DNA of 64,000 bases from Rhizobiaceae bacterium CPCC 101076 (GTDB lineage Bacteria > Pseudomonadota > Alphaproteobacteria > Rhizobiales > Methylopilaceae): positions 49,129-113,128 of the forward strand of contig QDFX01000014.1 in NCBI GenBank assembly GCA_003347645.1. The letters run 5' to 3'. The translations under genes and the position numbers were made by a program. This document shows positions 38,588 through 46,836 of this stretch, in pieces. Under the pieces are notes generated by a model. It ran no database searches, had not been told where the DNA came from, and was given only the letters and a program-made list of their open reading frames with translations. Position 1 is the first letter of the stretch, and each line of letters opens with the position of its first letter.

Positions 38588-39298
38588 ATGATGAAAACGA
38601 CCACGCCGGATTCTCTCGCGACCGACGCGCCCGCCAAGGCGCGCGGTTCGGCCCGGAAAGCGGACAGCAATCGCCCGAAACGCAATGGAGCCGTGACGCG
38701 GCAGCGGATTCTCGATGTCGCGATGTCGGAATTCGCGGACCACGGATATAGCGGCAGCCGTATCGACCGCATCTCGGCGAGCGCCGGCGTCAATGTCGGG
38801 ATGATCTATCATTACTTCAGCAACAAGGACGACCTGTACCTTGCCGCGCTGGAGGCATGCTACAAGGTCATCCGTGACCGCGAGCGGACGCTCGACGTCA
38901 ATGAGGGCGATCCCATCTCGGCGATGCGCCAGCTCATCGAGCTGACCTTCGACTTCCTGAGCACCGACCCATATTTCGTTCGCCTCATCATGAGCGAGAA
39001 CCTGATGATGGGCCGCATCGCCCAGCGCTCGGCGACGATCCCTGTGATGACGCAGCCGCTGCTCGACTCGCTCAGGACGATCCTGAAGCGCGGTCAGGCG
39101 GAGCGCCTGTTCCACAAGGATATCGACGCCGAGAATTTCTACGTTTCTATCCTCGGCCTGTGCTTCGTGCACGTTTCAAACCGCTACACGCTGAGCAGCA
39201 TGTTCCAGCACGATTTCGCCGATCCGGAATGGCTGAAGCAGCGCAAGGGCGTCGTGACCGATATCCTGATCAGCTATCTGAGGGGCTCGGAGGTCTGA
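38588..39298 (+). CDS. TetR family transcriptional regulator
   Basis: 236 residues. A basic, disordered lead of about 30 residues, then a TetR HTH ([27 protein letters not shown]...[11 protein letters not shown]) and a long C-terminal ligand domain of the RutR-like kind. It is the penultimate gene of the rightward operon and overlaps the AtzH-like gene by one base (TGATG). Candidate binder of the shared operator in front of both importers; a purine/pyrimidine-like inducer would fit the RutR resemblance, but this is inference. Confidence 0.88.
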   Translation: MMKTTTPDSLATDAPAKARGSARKADSNRPKRNGAVTRQRILDVAMSEFADHGYSGSRIDRISASAGVNVGMIYHYFSNKDDLYLAALEACYKVIRDRERTLDVNEGDPISAMRQLIELTFDFLSTDPYFVRLIMSENLMMGRIAQRSATIPVMTQPLLDSLRTILKRGQAERLFHKDIDAENFYVSILGLCFVHVSNRYTLSSMFQHDFADPEWLKQRKGVVTDILISYLRGSEV

Positions 39299-39681
39299 TG
39301 GCTTTCGCGATCAACATTCCCGACATTGTCGAGGAGGTACAGGCCGCGTTCCGGCGCTACGAACGCGCACTTGTCGGCAACGACATCGCGGTGCTCGACG
39401 AGCTGTTCTGGAACAGCGGCCTCACGATCCGCTACGGAGCCGGCGAGACGCTCTACGGCTATGAGGCGATCGCGGAATTCCGGCGGGCGAGGCCGAGCGC
39501 CAAATTGGACCGGACATTGACGAGGACGGTGATCACGACCTTCGGAACGGACTTCGCCACGGCGGACACCGAATTCACGCGCGAGGCTTCTACGGCGATC
39601 GGCAGGCAGAGCCAGACATGGGTCCGCTTTCCGGAGGGCTGGCGGGTGGTGTCGGCGCATGTCTCGACCATGGCCGGTTAG
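39298..39681 (+). CDS. AtzH-like protein (DUF3225)
   Basis: 127 residues from ATG 39298 sharing one base with the TetR stop. The pattern ([29 protein letters not shown]...[22 protein letters not shown]...[17 protein letters not shown]) is that of AtzH/DUF3225, a small cone-shaped fold. AtzH of the cyanuric-acid pathway hydrolyses 1,3-dicarboxyurea, so a similar small carboxy-urea hydrolysis is a sensible guess here. Its partners AtzD, AtzG and AtzF are not in the window. Confidence 0.85.
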   Translation: MAFAINIPDIVEEVQAAFRRYERALVGNDIAVLDELFWNSGLTIRYGAGETLYGYEAIAEFRRARPSAKLDRTLTRTVITTFGTDFATADTEFTREASTAIGRQSQTWVRFPEGWRVVSAHVSTMAG

Positions 39682-39863
39682 CCTTCTCGGCCGGCATTCT
39701 GGCATGGCCACGCGGCTGTCCGCCGCAGGGGATGACGCGTCCATTGTGGACTCAGGCTCGTCGCCTGCTATCAATGTCGGGATTCGGCTAGGGCCGCGTG
39801 GTCAGATGCTGGCACGCCGAAAGCGCGATGGAAGGTGCCGGCCACGTAAACAATAGGGCTGAC

Positions 39864-40787
39864 ATGCGGTTCGCGTTTTCATGGGGCGGTATCGGCAGCG
39901 CCGTTCTCGTCTTGACCGGTGTGCTGGCCAGCGCTGGTCAGACGCAGGCGCAGGCGCAGGCGCAGGCGCAGGCGCAGGCGCTGAAGCCTTTCAAGGACGA
40001 CCTGTTCGCCTATCCCGCGATCCTTTCGAGTGAGGGTGGCGATCGTCACCGCGTGGTCGACTATAGCGAAGCGCGTGACATCGATCAGCGCGATGAGGTG
40101 CCGGAGCGCCGTGCGCGCCGGCAATTTGTCTCTACGGGCGTGCGCAAGGTGCAAGAGGACATCGCGTTAGAGACCGGAATCGGTACGATCCGCCATTTCG
40201 CGGTCGGGAAGCCGGACGGCGCCGCGATCATCACCATGTACCTGCACGGCCAAGGCGGCAGTCGCAACCAGGGGGTAGACGACTTCACTTTTGGCGGCAA
40301 TTTCAACCGCATCAAGAATTTGATGGTCGCCAATCGCGGGCTTTATCTCTCTCCTGATTTTTCCGATTTCGGCGATCGCGGCGCGGCGGAGATCACGGCT
40401 CTGCTACATCATTATGCCGGGCGCTCTCCTGAGGCGCCGATCATCGTGGCATGCGGTTCGATGGGTGGCGCGCTGTGCTGGAAGCTCGCCCGCGATCCCG
40501 TGATCGGACCCCGGCTCGGTGGCCTCCTGCTGCTGGGGTCACTATCGGACAAGAATTTTTCCACGAGCGCGGCGTTCCACGCGAGAGTGCCTGTGGTCTT
40601 CGGACATGGCGGGAGCGACAAAGTGTTCCCGGTAGACGGCCAGGAACGCTTCTTCCGTTCGATAACGGCAAAGGCACCCGACTATCCGACGCGCTTCGTC
40701 CGATTCCAGACGGGCACGCATGGCACGCCGATCCGGATGACCGACTGGCGGGCTGAGATCAACTGGATGCTCGCACAGTCGCGATAA
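39864..40787 (+). CDS. Exported alpha/beta-hydrolase-fold protein
   Basis: 307 residues from the ATG that opens a signal peptide (MRFAFSWGGIGSAVLVLTGVLASAG). The catalytic set looks complete: nucleophile in CGSMGG, an aspartate in GGSDKVFP and a histidine near the end in GTHGTP. The signal-peptide region ends in six Gln-Ala repeats encoded by a hexanucleotide tandem repeat. It is separated from the catabolic operon by 180 bp, so it may not belong to the pathway. Likely periplasmic hydrolase of unknown substrate. Confidence 0.7.
   Translation: MRFAFSWGGIGSAVLVLTGVLASAGQTQAQAQAQAQAQALKPFKDDLFAYPAILSSEGGDRHRVVDYSEARDIDQRDEVPERRARRQFVSTGVRKVQEDIALETGIGTIRHFAVGKPDGAAIITMYLHGQGGSRNQGVDDFTFGGNFNRIKNLMVANRGLYLSPDFSDFGDRGAAEITALLHHYAGRSPEAPIIVACGSMGGALCWKLARDPVIGPRLGGLLLLGSLSDKNFSTSAAFHARVPVVFGHGGSDKVFPVDGQERFFRSITAKAPDYPTRFVRFQTGTHGTPIRMTDWRAEINWMLAQSR
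39945..39980 (+). repeat. Hexanucleotide tandem repeat (CAGGCG)6
   Basis: Six exact CAGGCG units encode (Gln-Ala)6 right after the signal peptide of the alpha/beta-hydrolase gene. Being a multiple of three, copy-number change keeps the frame but alters the length of the linker near the cleavage site. Confidence 0.9.
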
Positions 40788-40898
40788 GAAGCAGAGCCCT
40801 TGATTGCGCAATCGATTGCTGAGGGGTAACGGCGGCGTGCGGGGATGGACGCCGCCTTCGTATCCCTTGTGGACGCGAAATCAATGGCTTGGTGCGAT

Positions 40899-40928
40899 GA
40901 AAATGTCGGCGTAGGCGACGACATTTTC
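40899..40928. terminator. Hairpin downstream of the alpha/beta-hydrolase gene
   Basis: GAAAATGTCG (40899-40908) pairs perfectly with CGACATTTTC (40919-40928), 10-bp arms and a 10-nt loop, 111 bp after the stop. The remaining part of the 313-bp gap up to 41100 is AT-richer and probably holds the promoter of the next operon; no gene is seen there. Confidence 0.45.
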
Positions 40929-41100
40929 CGACACCATAAGTAATTGCTCGCTTCGCTTCCTTATTTGTCAAGATATAAACATCATTGTGGCGGCATCACA
41001 GCCTTCAGTTGTTGTCAGCGACGATAGATTTTTCTTTGGAACAGAAGCATTCTAACTCGGATCTCTAGGAACTTTCGCGCAGTGACAGAGTTAGCGGCTC

Positions 41101-42330
41101 ATGAATACAACGGCGGCAAACTTAGTCACTCCTCGCGTAGGAGATGCAGTATTCGGTGACAGCATCATCGTCCGGGATGCGAGCGATGTGGAGCGCGCCA
41201 GCTATCTCGTGACCTGTCGCGAGGGACATCTGCTGCCGGTCACCGATCTGACCGCTACGCTTGGGAGTGACGCGGACTTAAGTTGCCCGCCCGGACAAGA
41301 CTGGCGCGATCTTAGCCGATCGGTGAGGGACCGATTCCACCAGCGTCGGGAAGAGCTGGCGCCCTGGTTGCGCACGTCGTCCCGCCCGGATCTCCGGCTC
41401 CTCGCCTTTTTGCACGTGCACGAGAAAGAACTCACCGCGCGGTACGCCCCGAATACCAGGGAAGGATTCACATATGGTGGCCTCGTTCCGGTGTTGGAGG
41501 TCCGGGCAGTTGCCGAGCGTCTGGCCGCTGCGGGTTATCTGACCGCACGCCTTTTCGATTGCTTTCATGCCTGCCCGCACTGCGGATCCGCACGGCTCAA
41601 TGTGCGGGAGGAGTGCCCCTCTTGCCGAAGCCCCGAGATCGCCGATGTCAGGCTTATCCACCATCTGCGCTGCGCGTATCTCGGGCCGGAGCCCGATTTC
41701 GAAACGTCGGACCGACGTCTCGCATGTCCGAAATGCTCGCGCGAACTTCGGCACTACGGAAGCGACCATGAGGCCGCGGGAACGGCCCTGAAGTGCGGGG
41801 CGTGCGGTTTCAGCGGTTCAGAGCCTTTGGTCGGCTTTGTGTGCATGGACTGCTCAAGCCATTTTGACGGAGAACGTGCCCAGAAGGTGCGCGCCTTCCA
41901 CTATGCGATCTCTGAAGCGGGCTCCCAATTCCTCCTCGCCGCAGGTTTGAAATCGAGCGCTGTTAGCCCGGTGCTCGTGCTGACGCTTCCGCTGGACCTG
42001 ATCCGTCTCCTCAACGCTGCGTGCGCCAGGGACGAGATGTTCAGCCTCGCCGAGTTGGCCTACGCGAATGAGATGAAGATCGTGGCCTCCAAGGGAGCCG
42101 AGGTCTTCGACGCCAGCCGGAAGCAACTTGTCGCCGATCTGATCGGTCGCCTCGGAGCACAAGGCAGGGTCGTACAGGGGGCGAGGTCGGATTACGTCTT
42201 CTTGGCCAGCGAGGATGCGGCCAGCACACAGGAGCGTTTGAACAAACTCCTCAGCGGCTGTGTGGCTCGCCTGCGAGCCAATCTGGGGGTGGACCTTCGT
42301 GTCTTTGAAAAAGCGGATTTTCTGCCGTGA
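41101..42330 (+). CDS. Multi-zinc-ribbon protein (TackOD1-like), first gene of the glucan operon
   Basis: 409 residues. The middle carries five CxxC pairs, at 158/161, 172/175, 209/212, 232/235 and 248/251, making two or more zinc ribbons; the N-terminal 150 residues and C-terminal 150 residues are mixed alpha/beta. The layout resembles TackOD1, an uncharacterised metal-binding output domain found beside signalling and polysaccharide genes; this match is from memory and moderate. The C-terminal part may be a receiver- or GGDEF-like fold that has lost its motifs. Its stop overlaps the GT2 start (GTGA), so it probably regulates or assists the synthase. No ribosome site is evident before the ATG. 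Confidence 0.7.
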   Translation: MNTTAANLVTPRVGDAVFGDSIIVRDASDVERASYLVTCREGHLLPVTDLTATLGSDADLSCPPGQDWRDLSRSVRDRFHQRREELAPWLRTSSRPDLRLLAFLHVHEKELTARYAPNTREGFTYGGLVPVLEVRAVAERLAAAGYLTARLFDCFHACPHCGSARLNVREECPSCRSPEIADVRLIHHLRCAYLGPEPDFETSDRRLACPKCSRELRHYGSDHEAAGTALKCGACGFSGSEPLVGFVCMDCSSHFDGERAQKVRAFHYAISEAGSQFLLAAGLKSSAVSPVLVLTLPLDLIRLLNAACARDEMFSLAELAYANEMKIVASKGAEVFDASRKQLVADLIGRLGAQGRVVQGARSDYVFLASEDAASTQERLNKLLSGCVARLRANLGVDLRVFEKADFLP

Positions 42331-43613
42331 GCGCCGGACATGACCTGACAAGCGCATACGACCTGCTGACGGAACAGGGCACCATCGGCTTCATCGCGAT
42401 GTTTTGGTACGTCCTGATCTTCGAGATTCCTCGCTACGGGCTGTCGATCGTAGCCTATGCCGCTGGCCGCAGCAGGAAATGGCGCCATCAGCGCAACGAC
42501 GCGCATCCGACTCCCCAACATCCCAAAATCAGCGTTCTCGTCGTTGGCCACAATGAAGAATCCGCGATCACGAGATGCGTGCTCTCCCTTCGCGCGCAGT
42601 CGCTGCGCGCCTTCGAGCTCATTCTCATTTCCGACGGCTCGAGCGACCGTATGAGCAAGGTCGCGGCTAGCCTTGTAGCAAAGGGCCTCGCCGACAAGGC
42701 GTTCTCAACCGACCTCCGATGCGGCAAGTCCGCAGGGGTCAATCTCGCCATCCGGATGGCGTCCGGCGACATATTGGTCAATGTGGACTGCGACTGCTCA
42801 TACGATCGATTTGCCATCGAGAGCATCGCGGCACCATTCGCGGATCCCAAGGTGGGTGCCGTCAGCGGGGATATTCTTCCGCGCAACGGCAACCGGAGTC
42901 TAATCGCCGGCTTTCAGGTCATCGAATACCTGGTGACGATATCGCTCGGCAAGCGCATCGCAGAGATGTTCGGGCTGGTGGTCTGTGCGTCCGGGGCATT
43001 CGCTGCGTTCCGGCGTTCTGCGCTGACCTCCGTCGGCGGCATCGACGTCGGTGGCGGCGAGGATCTCGACATTACGCTTCGGCTTCGAGCCAAGGGTTGG
43101 AAGATCGATTTCGCGCCGGGCGCCCTTTGCTACACCGACGTTCCCGAGACAGCCTGGGGGCTTCTCCGTCAACGCCTGCGGTGGGAACGCGACGCTGTCC
43201 GACTGCGGTATCGCAAGCATCGACGTCTGTCGAACCCGCTGAGCCGAAGTTTCAACCTCGTCGAAGCGACCCACCAGGTGGATTTTCTATTCTTCCACAT
43301 AATATTGGCGGTCGCCTTTCCGCTATACTTACTGCACCTCTACGTGCAGATCGGCGAGGCTGCCATCCCGTTTCTGATTGCCGTTCAGCTCGGGTTGATG
43401 TGCTTGGACGCAGTGATATTCGTCGCCGCATTGGAAGCTACAAATCGCTGGGTTTATGCCCCCTATCTTCTGCTCATTCCCGGCTACGGGGTGTTTAGCG
43501 GGCTTTTCATGCGGCTCGTTCGCGTGTTGGCCTACGTTCAGGAATGGTGCTTCGACGCCTCTCGAACCGATAATTATGTGCCGCAACGGGTCCGCTTCAG
43601 CCGACGCTGGTGA
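42327..43613 (+). CDS. Processive-type family 2 glycosyltransferase (beta-glucan/chitin synthase-like)
   Basis: 428 residues from GTG 42327 (GTGA overlap). One N-terminal membrane helix (about 18-45), a GT-A catalytic domain with SDGSSD (102-107), DCD (154-156), GGGEDLD (242-248) and QRLRW (282-286), the D,DxD,D,QxxRW set of processive enzymes, then three or four C-terminal helices (about 315-420). It should make a polysaccharide chain and pass it through the membrane. No PilZ domain is present. The following HlyD-type gene suggests the BgsA/BgsB arrangement of the Sinorhizobium mixed-linkage beta-glucan; the product here is inferred, not proven. Confidence 0.88.
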   Translation: MSAGHDLTSAYDLLTEQGTIGFIAMFWYVLIFEIPRYGLSIVAYAAGRSRKWRHQRNDAHPTPQHPKISVLVVGHNEESAITRCVLSLRAQSLRAFELILISDGSSDRMSKVAASLVAKGLADKAFSTDLRCGKSAGVNLAIRMASGDILVNVDCDCSYDRFAIESIAAPFADPKVGAVSGDILPRNGNRSLIAGFQVIEYLVTISLGKRIAEMFGLVVCASGAFAAFRRSALTSVGGIDVGGGEDLDITLRLRAKGWKIDFAPGALCYTDVPETAWGLLRQRLRWERDAVRLRYRKHRRLSNPLSRSFNLVEATHQVDFLFFHIILAVAFPLYLLHLYVQIGEAAIPFLIAVQLGLMCLDAVIFVAALEATNRWVYAPYLLLIPGYGVFSGLFMRLVRVLAYVQEWCFDASRTDNYVPQRVRFSRRW

Positions 43614-45547
43614 GCGCGGGAAAGGATCGCGAAATGATCACGCGTCTGCGCCAAAGGGAGCGGCTGGATACGCTCGGTAACGACACCCGCGTCGCGAATT
43701 TTCGCTGGGGTCGTTACGTCTATTTCGCACTGTTGATCGCGTTCTTCCTCGGTCTCGCAAATTACCTCGTTGGCTCGTGGATCTTCCTTCGGGCCGATGG
43801 GCTCGTACTTCAGGAAATGTTCGCCGTCGCGCCGTCTTACGAGGGCAAGATCGTGTCCGTTCACGTCAAACCGGGCCAGAAAGTGGAAAAGGGCGAACTT
43901 CTGGTGCGGCTCGAGTCCTCGACGCTCGTGCGGGCTCTCGCCGAACTGTCTTTCCGCGAGGCGGAAATCACCTCGCGTCTTGAGCAGCTCAAATCCAAGC
44001 TGGCCATCTCCGAAACAATGTTGCCGCTGGCTCAGTCGCAGCTTGCTGAGATGGACAAGGGGGTGGCCAGCCTGGGTCAGCTCAAGCGCCGCCAGCTGAC
44101 GAACCAGCAGCGGGTCGAGGAACTCGTCATTTCGCACTACTCCGCCAGTTCGCAACTCGCGGAACTCGAGGTGCAAAAAAATTCCCTGGGGCGCGAGATC
44201 GCCGCCAACGAAGCCGCACGGGCGGAAGCGGTGGCGGCGTCTGACGATCTAAAGCGTCTCTATAACAATGGAGCGCTTACGGCGCCGACGGCAGGGACGG
44301 TCGGCCCTGTTGTCGCCTCATCAGGTGAGGTGCTGGTCCCCGGGGACAGAGCGCTGGAAGTGTTTTCAGGCGCCCCCTATGTGCTTGCCTATCTTCCCGA
44401 GACCTACCTTTTCGACGTGCGGTCGAACCAGAGAGTGAGCGCGTCCAGCGGGCGACAGCAGGCAATTGGTCGAATCGTCGAGATCCTCCCAGTCGCAGCC
44501 AATCTGCCAGCGGAGTTCCAGAACACCTTCCGTCCTCGAGAGCGGAGCCAGCTCATTCGTGTCGAGTTGGATCGAGGTGCTGGCTTCCCGTCGGGGCAGA
44601 AGGTCCGGTTGACCCGGTGTCTGTTTGAAAATTGCGAAAGCGTGTTGTCCATGGCGGGCCGCGTGGGAGCGTGGGTAAGCCGGGAAGCGCGCAATCGCCT
44701 GCGCGCAATCGCGCCTGCGCAGAGTTCTCCGAGTTCGATCGCTGAGCCGGATTTTTCCGATGACTTCAACGGCCAACGACTGGACAGGTCCAAATGGCTC
44801 GTCGGCAAGCGTAATTGGGGCGGAAAAGATGGCGAGGGGCACGACTACAATGGTGGGGTCAGCCCGCAAAATGTAGGTCTTCAGGAGGGGGCGCTTGTCC
44901 TGAAAGCGCTGGGCGATAGCTATCGAGGTCCTGTTCGGGGAGTGAACCGCGATGGCACGCCGCGCGAGGACGGCACGCGCGTCGGCGCGATGATCGCCAC
45001 GCGGAATTATCTCGGGTCGGGGCGGTATGAAGCTCGCCTAAAGGTCGCTCCGGTCCTCGGCGTGGCGACCGCCATGTGGGCCTTCCACTACCGAGAGGAA
45101 GGCAACCACATTGGCAACCACGAGATCGATATCGAATTTCCGGGACGTCCTGGGCCGCCTCACGAGGGAGTGTCCTTTAATCGCATGCTCGCGAACACTT
45201 GGATCGGAGAGCGCGAGGGCGAATCCACGACTCAATACGTGCATCTCCCAGCGACCATTGCCGACGGTCAATTTCACATCGTCCGGTTCGACTGGCGAGC
45301 GGGCTCTGCGACATCAGCACCAAGCGTGGTGTTTTTTGTAGACGGCCGAGAGGTCGCCTCGATTGACACGACAGTGCCGACGCGCCGAAGCAGACTGTAT
45401 CTCGGTGCCTGGTTTCCAAAAGGCTGGGCCGGCCAGCCCACATTCGCTGAGGCGGAAGTGGTGGTCGATTGGGTGCGGTATTGGCGCTTTGACGGCCAGG
45501 ATGATCGTGACGTGGAAGAAAGCTTTGCCTCCGTTGGCTGGGAGTAG
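43610..45547 (+). CDS. Fusion of a HlyD/BgsB-like membrane adaptor with a GH16 beta-glucanase
   Basis: 645 residues, overlapping the GT2 stop. Residues 1-33 are cytosolic; one membrane helix at about 34-60; a biotinyl-lipoyl/HlyD hairpin region at about 72-340 with long coiled coils (about 103-215) and AYLPETYLFDVRSNQRV beta-barrel motifs; a linker at 345-380; and a GH16 domain at about 381-628 with the catalytic motif EIDIE (E505, D507, E509). GH16 enzymes cut beta-1,3/1,4 (licheninase), laminarin or similar glucans. This puts a glucanase on the periplasmic face of a glucan exporter, in one chain. I know of no described protein of this build. Confidence 0.85.
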   Translation: MSAGKDREMITRLRQRERLDTLGNDTRVANFRWGRYVYFALLIAFFLGLANYLVGSWIFLRADGLVLQEMFAVAPSYEGKIVSVHVKPGQKVEKGELLVRLESSTLVRALAELSFREAEITSRLEQLKSKLAISETMLPLAQSQLAEMDKGVASLGQLKRRQLTNQQRVEELVISHYSASSQLAELEVQKNSLGREIAANEAARAEAVAASDDLKRLYNNGALTAPTAGTVGPVVASSGEVLVPGDRALEVFSGAPYVLAYLPETYLFDVRSNQRVSASSGRQQAIGRIVEILPVAANLPAEFQNTFRPRERSQLIRVELDRGAGFPSGQKVRLTRCLFENCESVLSMAGRVGAWVSREARNRLRAIAPAQSSPSSIAEPDFSDDFNGQRLDRSKWLVGKRNWGGKDGEGHDYNGGVSPQNVGLQEGALVLKALGDSYRGPVRGVNRDGTPREDGTRVGAMIATRNYLGSGRYEARLKVAPVLGVATAMWAFHYREEGNHIGNHEIDIEFPGRPGPPHEGVSFNRMLANTWIGEREGESTTQYVHLPATIADGQFHIVRFDWRAGSATSAPSVVFFVDGREVASIDTTVPTRRSRLYLGAWFPKGWAGQPTFAEAEVVVDWVRYWRFDGQDDRDVEESFASVGWE

Positions 45548-45557
45548 TTCCAGGCAC

Positions 45558-45707
45558 CTGCTCGGTGCCGTCGGGGGCAACTGCTCCGTATACGGATGCC
45601 GACAGCATTGCCGCGCCGAGACCTGCCGCAAGCTTCAGTCCATGTCGCCGACTAACGCTGCACGTTGCGGCCGAGCCGTCTGAATCCGGTCTTCCATCGA
45701 CTTTCAC
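45558..45707 (-). pseudogene. Possible Tat-signal remnant, antisense to the intergenic space
   Basis: On the minus strand a GTG-started frame begins with SRRHGLKLAAGLGAAMLS and ASVYGAVAPDG, which looks like a genuine twin-arginine signal peptide, and then runs into the antisense of the fusion gene. It may be the 5' end of a gene cut off by rearrangement. The signal-like composition could also be chance in GC-rich DNA. Confidence 0.2.
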
Positions 45708-45745
45708 TCTTTCAGGATATCCTCACTCCGGACGCCACGTGAGCG

Positions 45746-46276
45746 TTACGGGGTGGCGGCTATCTCGGCCAGAGCTGCCAGCAACCGGTTGCGGACGAGA
45801 TAGGACACACCGCGCGACCAGGATTCATCGGTGTTGCCGCGGATGTCGACGCTGGTCCGGTAGCGTTCCTTTCCGGTCTCCGTGTCCCATACGGAGACGT
45901 TGATGTTGAGGATCAGGTTGCTCACTTTCTGCACCGTGCCGGTGAGCGCAAAACGGGCGCCCAACGGTCTGGCGATGGCCGCCGCGCAGCCATTGCAGCG
46001 ATCGAGTGGCCCCGACTTCGCGATCGCGTCGGTGGCCGGCGCGAGATCGATGATCGTGTACCCGCCTCGGTCGATCAGCAGTCGCGGCAGTTGATCGCTG
46101 ATCATGGCGAGCCGCTGCTGCTCGTCGGAGCGTGCGCCCGACATCTCGCCTTCGAGGCTGGTATCGATCGGTTCGAAACCGAAGACGGCGAGGCGAGGTG
46201 CTTCGGCTCCGGCCGGCCACGGCAATAGCAGGATTACAGACAGGATCGTTGCCTGCAGGTTGCCAGACAGGCGCAA
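45746..46276 (-). CDS. Exported DUF2380/DUF3280-like protein
   Basis: 176 residues with a signal peptide (cleavage near AGA-EAP). The fold pattern APRLAVFGFEPIDTS...FALTGTVQKVSNLILNINVSVWDTETGKE is that of small periplasmic proteins related to the TolB N-terminal/CsgG-like group, filed as DUF2380 or DUF3280. A disulphide pair may form from RCNGC (93-96). Divergent from msrB over a 107-bp gap. Function unknown. Confidence 0.75.
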   Translation of the reverse strand: MRLSGNLQATILSVILLLPWPAGAEAPRLAVFGFEPIDTSLEGEMSGARSDEQQRLAMISDQLPRLLIDRGGYTIIDLAPATDAIAKSGPLDRCNGCAAAIARPLGARFALTGTVQKVSNLILNINVSVWDTETGKERYRTSVDIRGNTDESWSRGVSYLVRNRLLAALAEIAATP

Positions 46277-46346
46277 AGCGGTTCTCCCCTGTTGAGGCCC
46301 GATCCCTATTGTAGGACGCAGGGTGTCTAGGGAAATCGGCGGCAGG

Positions 46347-46362
46347 CTCCTATTTATAGGAG
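46347..46362. promoter_or_regulatory. Palindrome in the msrB/DUF2380 divergent promoter region
   Basis: CTCCTATTTATAGGAG, a perfect 16-bp dyad, 22 nt before the msrB start and about 70 nt before the divergent gene. A regulator could control both genes here. Confidence 0.5.
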
Positions 46363-46383
46363 ACCAAACCGAGGGAGCTATTC

Positions 46384-46824
46384 TTGAGCGCCTATCACAA
46401 ATCGAACGACGCGATCGCTCAGCTGACGCCCGAGCAGTACCACGTCACCCAGCAGAACGGCACGGAGCGTCCGGGAACCGGCGAATACCTCTACAACAAG
46501 GAGCCGGGGATCTATGTCGACGTGGTGTCGGGCGAACCCTTGTTCGCTTCGGCAGACAAGTATGAGTCCGGGTGCGGCTGGCCCAGCTTCACCAAGCCGA
46601 TCGATCCGACGCACATCAACGAGCTAAGGGATGTGTCGCACGGAATGGTGCGGACCGAGGTCCGTTCGCTGCATGGCGACAGCCACCTCGGCCATGTCTT
46701 CCCGGACGGTCCGGCGGACCGGGGCGGGCTGCGTTATTGCATCAATTCGGCATCGCTCCGCTTCATCCATCGCGACGACATGGAGAAGGAAGGCTACGGC
46801 GCCTATCTCGATCAGGTCGAGTGA
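46384..46824 (+). CDS. msrB: Peptide-methionine (R)-S-oxide reductase MsrB
   Basis: 146 residues from a TTG with GAGGGAG upstream. Catalytic Cys119 in LRYCINS and likely resolving Cys64 in SGCGWPSF; the zinc-binding CxxC pairs of some MsrB types are absent. It repairs methionine-R-sulfoxide in proteins using thioredoxin. There is no signal peptide, so it is cytosolic. Confidence 0.94.
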   Translation: MSAYHKSNDAIAQLTPEQYHVTQQNGTERPGTGEYLYNKEPGIYVDVVSGEPLFASADKYESGCGWPSFTKPIDPTHINELRDVSHGMVRTEVRSLHGDSHLGHVFPDGPADRGGLRYCINSASLRFIHRDDMEKEGYGAYLDQVE

Positions 46825-46836
46825 GGTGCCGGCCGG

